A model generated the notes under the pieces. That model did not search any database. It was not told where the DNA came from and was given only the letters and a program-made list of their open reading frames with translations. A program made the position numbers and the translations under genes. From Novosphingobium sp. (GTDB taxonomy: Bacteria; Pseudomonadota; Alphaproteobacteria; Sphingomonadales; Sphingomonadaceae): a stretch of DNA of 37,567 bases. Below are positions 10,935 to 19,467 of the stretch, one piece after another. The stretch is taken from positions 1 to 37,567 of the forward strand of contig NZ_JAIXZS010000017.1 of assembly GCF_027489515.1 (NCBI RefSeq). Direction: 5' to 3'. How positions within the stretch are numbered: the stretch's first letter is position 1; the number at the start of each line of letters is the position of its first letter.

Positions 10935-11609
10935 TCAGGCTTCCGTGGTTTCGGCGCTGTCCGCCGGCGCGGGCTTGCGGCGCAGAAAGCGCGAGAGCAC
11001 GAAGCCGGCGACTGCTGCAATGCCGATCGCCTTGACCGGGCTCTTCTTCACGAAGGTCACGATCTCTTCGCCGATCTCGGGAATGTCCTTGGCCTCGAGC
11101 GTGGCGGCGGTCGACTGCAAGGTATGCGCAGCGCCGCGGGCATAGTCGCCGTATTGGACACCCAGCTTCTCGTCGATCACGCCGGCATTGCTTTCGATCG
11201 TTTCGCCAAGCGTGGAGAGCGCGGCTGTGGCCTTGCCCTTGCCCTGACGCGCTAGATCGAGCGCAACGACCTTGGCCTGCTCGGCATATTCGCCAGCCTT
11301 CTCGGTATACTCGCTGGCGGTGGCGGCGACCGTTTCGGTGATCGCGGCGGTGCGCTCGCGCGCTTCGCCGGTCAGGTTCGCGGCGCCGGCCTTGGCATCC
11401 TCGATCGCCTTGCCGAAGCGGGTGGTGACGGCCGTGGCTGTTTCGCTTGCGGCTTCCTCGATCTGCGCGATTTCGGCGGGCACGGCTTCAGGCACGGCAT
11501 CGGCGACAGTTTCGATGGCGGTTTCGACCACCTTGAGCGCGGCCTTCTTGCGGCTCTTGGCAGGCTTGGCGGCGGCTTCGGGAGCCGCGTTCTCGGGGGT
11601 ATCGGTCAT
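10935..11609 (-). CDS. Ala- and Glu-rich helical protein with a C-terminal membrane anchor
   Basis: A 224-residue protein of low complexity. A basic N-terminus (AAKPAKSRKKAALKVVE) is followed by a long Ala/Glu/Thr-rich helical region that is likely coiled-coil. A C-terminal hydrophobic segment near residues 192-208 (KAIGIAAVAGFVLSRFLRRK) resembles the tail of DUF883/ElaB-like proteins, which bind the inner membrane. I do not recognise an exact family. It is the first gene of the four-gene minus-strand cluster ending at 9800. A degenerate EcfG-like promoter lies about 150 bases upstream. A role in envelope maintenance under stress is inference only. Confidence 0.7.
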   Translation of the reverse strand: MTDTPENAAPEAAAKPAKSRKKAALKVVETAIETVADAVPEAVPAEIAQIEEAASETATAVTTRFGKAIEDAKAGAANLTGEARERTAAITETVAATASEYTEKAGEYAEQAKVVALDLARQGKGKATAALSTLGETIESNAGVIDEKLGVQYGDYARGAAHTLQSTAATLEAKDIPEIGEEIVTFVKKSPVKAIGIAAVAGFVLSRFLRRKPAPADSAETTEA

Positions 11610-11759
11610 CGTGCGGGTCCTTTCGCGGTGGCGATTCTGGATTGGTGAACAGTCCTAGACCAATTGCCGCAAGTGCGAAAGGCGCGCGCACCCGGATTTA
11701 GCGTGTGCCAGAGACTGGTGGGCGCGGCTGCCCGGTCGGAATTGCCGCTCGCCTTCCAT

Positions 11760-13141
<1,382 letters not shown>

Positions 13142-13159
13142 TTTAAGCGGGCGCTTAAA
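13142..13159. promoter_or_regulatory. Perfect palindrome, candidate operator
   Basis: TTTAAGCG-GG-CGCTTAAA begins at the base after the eno stop and lies 54 bases before the phosphotransferase start. An 8-bp AT-rich stem with a two-base loop and no T-run makes a poor terminator. Its symmetry is typical of a dimeric regulator site (TetR-like), but no matching copy was seen elsewhere in the window. Confidence 0.45.
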
Positions 13160-13212
13160 AACACTTCACATCCGTGCCGCTCTCTGCCAGCCTTGCTGGC
13201 GGAGAGTGATGC

Positions 13213-14307
13213 ATGGATGAATTTCCGACGACGGCTGCGGCGGTTACGCCGGGCTGGATCAAAGCGCAGCTGACGCGCGCCGGCCTGCTGGGTGATGCGC
13301 GGATTACCGGGCTGGAATGGAAGGCCATCGGCACCGGACAGGTGGGCGACACCGCGCGCTTCACGTTGACCTACGACCGGCCCACCGCCGCGCCTGCGAC
13401 TTTGGCGGGCAAGTTCGCTTCGGCGGATCCAACCAGCCGCGGCACGGCAGCGGCGATGATGCTCTATGTCAAGGAAGTGGGCTTCTACCGGACCTTTGCC
13501 GCCGGGATCGCTGTCCGCACACCGCGCGTCTACGCCGCCGAGATCAATGCGGAAGGCACCGATTTCGTGCTGCTGTTCGAGGATCTGGCACCCGAGCGCG
13601 GCGGCAACCAGCTGGAGGGCTGCGACCTTGCCGATGCCGAAGCGGCAATCCGGCAGGCGGCGGCGCTCCACAGTGCGACCATCGGCGATCCCAAAGTGCT
13701 GAATGCGCAATGGCTCCATGGGCGCGATGGGCTGCTCGCCGAGATCGGGCGGCTTTACCACCAGGCCCATGCGATCTTCAGGGAGCGTTATGATGGCCAG
13801 CTGGCGGCGGATGCGCTGGCGCTTTGCGACGAGCTCGACAAACGCGTGGAGCGCTGGCTGGGGCGCGAGCCCGAGGAGCCCTGCCTGATCCATGGCGACT
13901 TCCGGCTCGACAACATGCTCTTCGGCGTGGGGGGAGGGGCAGAACCCATCGCGATTGTCGATTGGCAGACTTGCGCCATCGGCTGCGGAATGACGGACGT
14001 CGGCTACTTCATGGGCTGCGGGATCGGCAGCGCGCTCCGGCGGCCCAACGAGGCGGCACTGCTGGCGCTCTATGCCGAGGAAATGGCACGGCATGGGGCA
14101 CCGATTGCGCAGGATGTCATGATGCGGCGCTACCGGATCGGGGCGTTGCACGGGCTGTTCACCGCCGTCTTCAGCGCGGCCTTCGTGGTGCGCACCGAGC
14201 GAGGCGATGCCAACTTCCTTTCGATGGCGCGCGGCGCAGCCGAACTCGCGCTCGACCATGACAGCATCGGCGCGCTGGACGCCATGATGGAGACCGGACA
14301 ATGCTGA
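13213..14307 (+). CDS. Phosphotransferase family protein (APH/ChoK-like kinase fold)
   Basis: A 364-residue protein of the aminoglycoside-phosphotransferase/choline-kinase superfamily. The catalytic loop reads CLIHGDFRLDNMLFG (Brenner motif, near residues 226-240), and the metal-binding IAIVDWQTCAIG follows about 15 residues later, as in the family. An N-terminal lobe with LAGKFASADPTSRG precedes them. The substrate is not evident. In sphingomonads such kinases often sit in acyl-CoA and xenobiotic gene clusters, so it need not be a resistance gene. It overlaps the next gene by seven bases (CAATGCTGA), which indicates a co-translated pair. The palindrome at 13142 lies just upstream. Confidence 0.88.
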   Translation: MDEFPTTAAAVTPGWIKAQLTRAGLLGDARITGLEWKAIGTGQVGDTARFTLTYDRPTAAPATLAGKFASADPTSRGTAAAMMLYVKEVGFYRTFAAGIAVRTPRVYAAEINAEGTDFVLLFEDLAPERGGNQLEGCDLADAEAAIRQAAALHSATIGDPKVLNAQWLHGRDGLLAEIGRLYHQAHAIFRERYDGQLAADALALCDELDKRVERWLGREPEEPCLIHGDFRLDNMLFGVGGGAEPIAIVDWQTCAIGCGMTDVGYFMGCGIGSALRRPNEAALLALYAEEMARHGAPIAQDVMMRRYRIGALHGLFTAVFSAAFVVRTERGDANFLSMARGAAELALDHDSIGALDAMMETGQC

Positions 14308-15368
14308 CAAACGGCGATGACTTCCCGCTGCACCAGACGCCCGAGCCGATTGCCTACTCCGGCACGGACCGCAATTTCTACGACCGCTATTTCTTCAACG
14401 GCTATGCGCCCGATGGCAGTGACTTCTTCGCGGCGGCCTTCGGCATCTATCCGCACCTCAACGTGGCGGACGCGCATTTCTGCTTCATCAAGGATGGGGT
14501 GCAGCATTCGCTCCATGCCTCGCGCGAGCTCAAGATGGAGCGGCTGGACCTCACCTGCGGCCCCATCGCGATCCGCGTGGAGGAACCTTTGAAGCGCCTT
14601 GCGATCAGCGTGGAGGGCGAGGGTATCCGCGCCGAGATCGTGTTCATGGGGCGCGCCTTTCCGATCGAGGAACCGCGCTTCATCCACCGTATCGGCCCTC
14701 GCACCTTCATGGACTATACGCGGCTGACGCAGAACGGGCATTACACCGGCTGGGTCGAGATCGACGGCGTGCGCATCGCGCTGAAGCCGGGGACCGTCGG
14801 CACGCGCGACCGCAGCTGGGGCGTCCGGCCCGTCGGCACCAGCGACACGCAGCCGCATGGGCACGGCGTCGTGCCGCAGTTCTTCTGGCAGTGGACGCCG
14901 ATCAACCTGCCCACCAGCAGCGTTTTCTTCCATATCAACGCCGACGCGAACGGCGCGCCGTGGAACACGCGCGCGGTTCTCGCACCTGACGGGGCGGGGC
15001 ATGACGGGTTCTTCGAAACACCTTCAGCCAAGCTGGACGCGCCGCTGCAGCCGGGTACGCTGTGGCCCGCAGGCGGCGAGCTGGTGATCGGCGGAGGGGA
15101 TGAGCCGCTGACGCTGACGTTCGAACCCTTGCAGCGCTTCCAGATGCGCGGGCTCGGCTATACCTCGCCCACATGGGGCCACGGCCTGTACCACGGCGCG
15201 CTGGAAGTGGAGCGCGAGGATATCGTGCTGGCGGACATCGACCCCAAGCGGATGGACAACTTCCACGTCCAGATCGTGAGCCGCGTAACGACGAGTGCAG
15301 GCGAGGTGGGCACGGGCGTGTTCGAGCAGCTTATCTTCGGCGCCTACAAGCCGCTGGGCCTGGGTTGA
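14301..15368 (+). CDS. AttH/CrtC-like (hydroxyneurosporene synthase-like) protein
   Basis: A 355-residue protein, apparently soluble with no signal peptide. It resembles the lipocalin-like AttH/CrtC superfamily, especially through the GTRDRSWGVRPVG motif near residues 167-180 and the paired beta-rich halves. Members include carotenoid hydratases, but many have unknown substrates, and there is no carotenoid gene nearby. It is translationally coupled to the phosphotransferase upstream (seven-base overlap), so the two probably act on the same compound. A related CCCTCCCC palindrome follows the stop codon. Assignment to the superfamily is moderately sure; the reaction is unknown. Confidence 0.7.
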   Translation: MLTNGDDFPLHQTPEPIAYSGTDRNFYDRYFFNGYAPDGSDFFAAAFGIYPHLNVADAHFCFIKDGVQHSLHASRELKMERLDLTCGPIAIRVEEPLKRLAISVEGEGIRAEIVFMGRAFPIEEPRFIHRIGPRTFMDYTRLTQNGHYTGWVEIDGVRIALKPGTVGTRDRSWGVRPVGTSDTQPHGHGVVPQFFWQWTPINLPTSSVFFHINADANGAPWNTRAVLAPDGAGHDGFFETPSAKLDAPLQPGTLWPAGGELVIGGGDEPLTLTFEPLQRFQMRGLGYTSPTWGHGLYHGALEVEREDIVLADIDPKRMDNFHVQIVSRVTTSAGEVGTGVFEQLIFGAYKPLGLG

Positions 15369-15387
15369 GGGCAAACCCGTGAAAAGC

Positions 15388-15406
15388 CCCTCCCCACCGG
15401 GGAGGG
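15388..15406. terminator. Hairpin between convergent genes, related to the CCCTCCCC palindromes
   Basis: CCCTCCCC (15388-15395), loop ACC, GGGGAGGG (15399-15406). It sits between the AttH/CrtC-like gene and the convergent isomerase gene. Its core matches the palindromes around the DUF559 gene, so it is both a likely transcription stop and a fourth, shorter copy of that repeat. Confidence 0.65.
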
Positions 15407-15425
15407 TAGCAGGACGGAGCAGATT

Positions 15426-16382
15426 TCAGGGCACCCGCCGCACCGGCACCGGCACGTTGCAGATATCGACCCCGCCCGCCGGCCGGATGTAAAAGGAATC
15501 GCGCCGATTGGCACGTGCATCGGCATAGGCGGCGAAGCTCTTGCTCTCGGTCGAGAGATACTCGTAGCGCGGCAGGCCAGGCACATCGCTGCCGATGCGG
15601 ATCGAGAGGATCGGTGTGCGCTCCTGAGCCGTCTTGTAGAAGCCGATATCGCCGGTGCCGCGCGGCAGGCTGGCAAGGTGCTCCATCCCCTCGATCACCC
15701 GGCCGACGACGGCGATATTGCGATCGAGCTGGCGCGGGGCTTGTCCGATGACGGCATAGAGCTCCGCGCCCGAGCCGGTATCGGGCGGATAATCGCGGCC
15801 GACGCCGACGGTACCGTAGCAGTGGATGGGCCACATCGCCTTGGCATCGGAACCGAGCGGCCAACCACTGCGAAACTCGACGCTTTCGGCATAAGCATCC
15901 TTCGACAGCCCGGCGATCGTGCCTCCTCGGCTCTTGTCAAGGAACGCCTTGACTTCAGGTGAACCTGCAGTCGCTGCGTAATCCTCTGCCGGCATCACCT
16001 TCAGCCCCGCTGGCAGCGCCTTGGCCTTGGCCTTGTCCTCGCCGTCCGGATCGCCCCATTGCACGACATAGCCGTCCTGCACGCGGTTCACGCTCGTGCC
16101 GTCCCACCACTTTGCGGCAGCGAGCGCGCGGATATTGCCGATCCACCCTTGCGAAAACGGCGCTGGCAGCAACTGGATTACCACCCGCCTCGCCGCGCCC
16201 TTGGCATCGGGTGCCAAGTCCATCACCAGCAGTTCGGACGGAGCGATGGGCGCCCAATCCGCACCCGGAGCTGCAGCGATAATCTCGGAAGGCGCAAGAG
16301 CCGGACCTTGCGTGGGCGCTGGCGCTGGCGCGGCAGAGCAACTTGCGAGCAGGGCGGCACACATCAGAAGCGACTGTTTCAT
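15426..16382 (-). CDS. Cyclophilin-type peptidylprolyl isomerase, lipoprotein
   Basis: A 318-residue exported PPIase-like protein. The ATG at 16382 gives an N-terminus MKQSLLMCAALLASCSAAPA with a lipobox (LASC, Cys15), so the mature protein should be lipid-anchored and periplasmic. Cyclophilin-like pieces are VVIQLLPAPFSQGWIGNIRALA near residue 67, RVQDGYVVQWGDPDGE (compare FMVQGGD) and ELYAVIGQAPRQLDRNIAVV followed by GRVIEGMEHLASLPRG. Several active-site residues of model cyclophilins appear altered, so catalysis is uncertain. It is convergent with the AttH/CrtC-like gene and diverges from the tRNA-Ser gene about 75 bases away. Confidence 0.87.
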   Translation of the reverse strand: MKQSLLMCAALLASCSAAPAPAPTQGPALAPSEIIAAAPGADWAPIAPSELLVMDLAPDAKGAARRVVIQLLPAPFSQGWIGNIRALAAAKWWDGTSVNRVQDGYVVQWGDPDGEDKAKAKALPAGLKVMPAEDYAATAGSPEVKAFLDKSRGGTIAGLSKDAYAESVEFRSGWPLGSDAKAMWPIHCYGTVGVGRDYPPDTGSGAELYAVIGQAPRQLDRNIAVVGRVIEGMEHLASLPRGTGDIGFYKTAQERTPILSIRIGSDVPGLPRYEYLSTESKSFAAYADARANRRDSFYIRPAGGVDICNVPVPVRRVP

Positions 16383-16458
16383 GAAACCGACTGTGCCAGC
16401 CTTCGCGCGCTTGCGAAAGCGCTTCCATGCGGTTAGGGCCGCGCCTTCCAGTGCATGC

Positions 16459-16549
16459 GGAGCGGTGGCCGAGTGGTCGAAGGCGCTCGCCTGGAAAGTG
16501 AGTATACGCCAAAAGCGTATCGAGGGTTCGAATCCCTCCCGCTCCGCCA
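16459..16549 (+). tRNA. tRNA-Ser (anticodon GGA), CCA encoded
   Basis: A full class II tRNA. The acceptor stem is GGAGCGG (16459-16465) with CCGCTCC (16539-16545), discriminator G, then encoded CCA. The anticodon stem CTCGC/GTGAG encloses the loop CTGGAAA, with anticodon GGA at 16493-16495 (reads UCC and UCU). The long variable arm TATACGC-CAAAA-GCGTAT is typical of tRNA-Ser. The T arm is GAGGG-TTCGAAT-CCCTC. Integrase debris downstream suggests it has served as an integration site. Confidence 0.97.
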
Positions 16550-16746
16550 TTTCCGTTTGATTTGTTGAAACTTTTTCAGCCAAAGGGCGAGGGTTCCCAT
16601 AAAGGCTCCACAATAGATCGCTCGCTTGCGGCTGGACCGCACTGGAAATTGCCGCTCGAATGGCGCGCGCCGGGCGATCCGGCAGAACCGCAATCCATGC
16701 CGGCGGAGGGCGGCTACGCGCGCCAAGAGGCACCGATCAAAAGGCA

Positions 16747-17525
16747 GGGCGCTGTCAAAGGAATTGCACTGTATGGCGATGAGGCATTGTCGGAGCTAGG
16801 GCCGGGGCATGCCTCGCCCTCGCAAACCAGCTAATCCGTTCCGTTATTTCCACTCCTCGCCGGAGGTGATCCGGCTCGTAGTGATGATGTACGTCCGCTT
16901 TCCGCTGTCGTTGCGGAACGTCGAAGACCTGTTGTTCGAGCGGGGGATCGACATCTGTCACGAGACGGTCCGGCTTTGGTGGAACAGGTTCGGTCCGATG
17001 TTTGCGGCTGACATTCGGCGGCAGCGGGTCAGCCGGATGCGAGGCTTCCGGCACTGGCGGTGGCACGTGGACGAGGTCTACGTGAAGATAAACGGCGAGA
17101 TGCATTACCTCTGGCGTGCCGTCGACCAAGAGGGCGAAATTCTGGAGAGCTATGTCACCAGGAAACGTAACAAAGCCGCGGCTCTTCGGTTTCTGAAAAG
17201 GGCGCTGAAGCGCCATGGGCGGGCCGAAGTCATCGTGACGGACGGGCTCAGGTCGTACCCAGCAGCAATGCGCGAACTCGGCAACGAGCAGCGTCGTGAG
17301 ATGGGGAGGCACGCCAACAATCGCGTCGAAAATTCGCATCTGCCATTCCGGCGACGAGAGCGTGCCATGCTCCGCTTCAGACAAATGAAGTCGCTACAAA
17401 AGTTCGCCTCAGTCCACGCCTCGATCCACAACCACTTCTCCCAAGAACGCCACCTCGTCGACCGACAGACTTACAAGCGTCGCCGCTTGGCCGCCTTGGC
17501 CGAGTGGCAGTCGCTTGCGAGCTGA
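16747..17525 (+). mobile_element. IS6-family insertion sequence (ends not fully resolved)
   Basis: An insertion sequence carrying an intact transposase gene. The left end is probably near 16747: GGGCGCTGTCAAAGGAATTGC resembles the sequence GGTAGTCTCAAAAGGACTGC at the left edge of the IS6 remnant at 19044. I could not find a matching inverted copy after 17525, so the right end is either different or deleted. It lies between the tRNA-Ser gene and the decayed integrase. Confidence 0.7.
16809..17525 (+). CDS. IS6-family DDE transposase
   Basis: A 238-residue transposase of normal length for IS6. An N-terminal helix-turn-helix region (SLRNVEDLLFERGIDICHET, near residues 34-53) is followed by the DDE domain, with Asp88 in WHVDEVYVK, Asp145 in VIVTDGLRSY and Glu174 in NRVENSHLPFRRRERAM. 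No frameshift or stop interrupts it, so it may be active. The C-terminal 46 codons match a second, mutated copy at 19071-19208, which shows an older IS6 visit to the same locus. ATG at 16809 gives the typical basic start MPRPRKPANPFRYF. Confidence 0.95.
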   Translation: MPRPRKPANPFRYFHSSPEVIRLVVMMYVRFPLSLRNVEDLLFERGIDICHETVRLWWNRFGPMFAADIRRQRVSRMRGFRHWRWHVDEVYVKINGEMHYLWRAVDQEGEILESYVTRKRNKAAALRFLKRALKRHGRAEVIVTDGLRSYPAAMRELGNEQRREMGRHANNRVENSHLPFRRRERAMLRFRQMKSLQKFASVHASIHNHFSQERHLVDRQTYKRRRLAALAEWQSLAS

Positions 17526-17593
17526 AGACTGGTCGGGGCAGGGGACGCCTTACCCGCAGAGACCGTTTTGCATCCGACTGATAGCTCCCCCGC

Positions 17594-17753
17594 GAGGAAA
17601 AGCTGCTCGCGCTCGGCTCCTATCCCGGCGCTCTCCTCGCAGACGCCCGCGAGTGGCGCGCGCGAGGCAGGCGGCGTTGTCGACCTGCTGCTCAAGGTCG
17701 AGCGCTGCGGCTCGATCGAAACGGTCAAGCGGATCCGGCACCGTGTTGATGCG
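17594..17753 (+). pseudogene. Remnant of a P4-type tyrosine integrase
   Basis: Two fragments in different frames. From 17594 the frame reads EEKLLALGSYPGALLADARE, which matches the N-terminal DUF4102 domain of P4-like integrases (typically KLxxLGxYPxxxLAxAR). From 17670 a second frame reads GGVVDLLLKVERCGSIETVK and continues RIRHRVDA, which matches the core-binding region (typically LLxxLxxIEARGxxETAxRxRxR). The linker and the whole catalytic domain are gone. It lies about 1 kb after tRNA-Ser, as expected for an integrase left behind by an eroded island. The call rests on motif memory and should be tested by a profile search. Confidence 0.6.
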
Positions 17754-17817
17754 GGCGATGTCGCCGCACGTCGCGCGCGACTATTCTGCCGCGCACGAGA
17801 GCGTCCGCCGCACCTCC

Positions 17818-18543
17818 TCACCCACGCTTTACTGCCATTATGATCGCATGCTGTTCGCATTGCTCGGTCGTGGATGACCCCGGGCCCCGATCGGTCTCGA
17901 TCACCGTGACCGCGAAGCCACTGCGGGCGAGTGTTCCAGCAAATCTGTCGTCGTGAGACGCAGACCAGACGCCAAGTATTCCGCCCTCTTTCAAAGCAGA
18001 CCACGCGGCTGCGACCCCGTCTCGGGAATAGAGCCAATCGTTCGCCTGGCGCGTAAGGCCTTCCGGTCCGTTGTCGACGTCGAGCAGGATGCAATCGTAA
18101 CCTTGCACCGCGGATTCAATCAGAAAGGCAACGTCATTCTGCACCAGTTGCACGCGCGGGTCATCGAGACACCCATCGGTGATGCGCGCCATGGGCCCTT
18201 TCGCCCACTCAACGATCTTCGGCACGATTTCAGCAACCGTCACTTCAGCATCGCTTCCGAGCGCCCGGAGAGCGGATCTCAGCGTGTAACCCATGCCATA
18301 GCCGCCGATAAGCATGTGAACCGGGGTGCGACGGCCCAGTTCTGCGCACACCGCGCTGGCGAGCACACCTTCCGAGGCTGAAAGGTCTGTGCTCATCAGT
18401 TCGTTGTTGTCGAGAAGGATCGCGAAATCAGAACCACTCTGGATGAGGCGGAGCCTGCTCCCTTCCGGAACGAAAGCGGTGTCGACGAGGTGCTCGCCCG
18501 CATTCAAGGCGGAGATGCCGCCCGCATTGGCAGGATGCTGCAA
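17818..18543 (-). CDS. Spermidine synthase-like SAM-dependent methyltransferase-fold protein
   Basis: A 241-residue protein with the spermidine-synthase-type Rossmann fold. A short beta-rich N-terminal part is followed by LIGGYGMGYTLRSALRALG (nucleotide-binding glycine loop near residues 78-96), an acidic strand end VTVAEIVPKIVEWAKG, and YDCILLDVDNGPEGLT near residue 149. The small size and lack of a clear polyamine-binding signature mean it may not make spermidine; many such paralogues are uncharacterised. It follows the DUF6481 gene by three bases on the minus strand and forms an operon with it. Both lie between two IS6 sequences and next to integrase debris, so they may be island cargo. 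Confidence 0.8.
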   Translation of the reverse strand: MQHPANAGGISALNAGEHLVDTAFVPEGSRLRLIQSGSDFAILLDNNELMSTDLSASEGVLASAVCAELGRRTPVHMLIGGYGMGYTLRSALRALGSDAEVTVAEIVPKIVEWAKGPMARITDGCLDDPRVQLVQNDVAFLIESAVQGYDCILLDVDNGPEGLTRQANDWLYSRDGVAAAWSALKEGGILGVWSASHDDRFAGTLARSGFAVTVIETDRGPGSSTTEQCEQHAIIMAVKRG

Positions 18544-18546
18544 GGG

Positions 18547-18855
18547 CTACTTCTTGCGTGCCTTGCGGGCCGCATACTTTGCGTCCCGAACCGCCTTGCG
18601 CTCCGCGTCGGTAAGAGCAGGCGCTATCTTGGCAGCGCGCTCAGCCTTTTCGGCAAGTTCCTGCGCCTTTTTTGCGCTCAGCAATGCGCGCTTTTCGGCC
18701 TGCATTTTCTCACGCGCCTCAGCCGCGGCCAAGCGCTCGGCCAGCACTGCGGGATCCAGCGGGGCTTGTGCCTTGAGCTTTGCGAGTGCCTTGTCTCGCG
18801 CAGACGCTGCCGCCGCGCGCCGGGCCTCGAACCCGGGTTCCTTGTAGCCTGCCAT
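18547..18855 (-). CDS. DUF6481 family protein (Ala/Lys/Glu-rich helical)
   Basis: A 102-residue protein that starts MAGYKEPGFEARRAAAASAR and continues as one long charged helix, rich in Ala, Lys, Glu and Arg, ending in a basic RKARKK tail. This matches the small DUF6481 family common in sphingomonads, whose function is unknown; the charge pattern would suit nucleic-acid or protein binding. I chose the ATG at 18855, which has a GGAG site 12 bases upstream. A longer start at 18939 adds a Cys-rich extension unlike the family. It is the first gene of a pair with the spermidine-synthase-like gene. Confidence 0.8.
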   Translation of the reverse strand: MAGYKEPGFEARRAAAASARDKALAKLKAQAPLDPAVLAERLAAAEAREKMQAEKRALLSAKKAQELAEKAERAAKIAPALTDAERKAVRDAKYAARKARKK

Positions 18856-19043
18856 AAACGGGGTTTTCTCCGAAGGGGGGCAATTGCTTTTCCCTGCGAT
18901 GGGATCGCAATCCGCCAGGATGCATCCGGTGGCGAGCATTGCCCACGCCTGAGATCTCGACCAGCGTGGCGGCGTAGCTGCACCGACATGGCGGCCCCTA
19001 CGCCGTGTGGCGGCCTATGTCACGGATTGATGTTGAACGGGAA

Positions 19044-19208
19044 GGTAGTCTCAAAAGGACTGCACCACTGAGGTCCCTACAGAAGTTCGCCTCCGTGCAT
19101 GCCTCGATCCATAACCACTTCTCCCAGGAACGCCATCTCGTCGACCGAGAGACATAGAAGCTTCGCCGCGCGGCCGCATTGGCCGAGTGGCAGAACCTCG
19201 TTGCCTGA
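19044..19208 (+). pseudogene. Internally deleted IS6-family remnant
   Basis: A sequence like the left end of the IS6 element at 16747 (TCAAAAGGACTGCAC, 19051-19065) is joined directly to the last 46 codons of an IS6 transposase (19071-19208: RSLQKFASVHASIHNHFSQE and on to the AEWQNLVA stop). One in-frame TAG (ET-stop-KL) interrupts it. It is clearly homologous to the intact copy at 17388-17525 but not identical, so it is an older, inactive copy. Confidence 0.85.
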
Positions 19209-19384
19209 GCCGCGGCGCGGTGAGGCTGGTGGAGGCCGCTTTATATCGGGCTGACACCTCGATGGCCACTCATGGCCTGGGCGGGAGGCTCCGATCCGCA
19301 GGTGACGAGCTAGCAAAGAGCTTCTCGAGCGTGAAGCTTCTCGCGCGCATGCTTGCACCCCAGAGAAAAAATTCTTCGCCAAAT

Positions 19385-19412
19385 GCATCCGCTGGCAGGC
19401 TGCCTTCGTATC
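19385..19412 (+). promoter_or_regulatory. Predicted ECF sigma promoter of the DUF3034-haemoglobin-cytochrome unit
   Basis: GCATCCG (19385-19391), 15 bases, CGTATC (19407-19412), located 55 bases before the DUF3034 start. The same two boxes with the same spacing occur at 22780-22807 before the fasciclin gene. The CATCC -35 box resembles that known for SigK-type sigma factors (CCATCC), and a SigK/RskA-like pair is encoded between the two sites. Confidence 0.6.
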
Positions 19413-19467
19413 CCCTTGCGAAAGCCGGAAATCGTCGACCCGGCCGATCAAGGGAGCGTACCTCATC

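Noticed and set aside
13213..14307. Aminoglycoside resistance gene
   Set aside because: It shares only the general kinase fold and the HGDFRLDN loop. Its coupling to a CrtC-like gene points to a metabolic role.
16383..16733. In-frame upstream extension of the isomerase gene across the tRNA-Ser gene
   Set aside because: The ATG at 16382 begins a clear lipoprotein signal peptide, and the extension would run over the tRNA.
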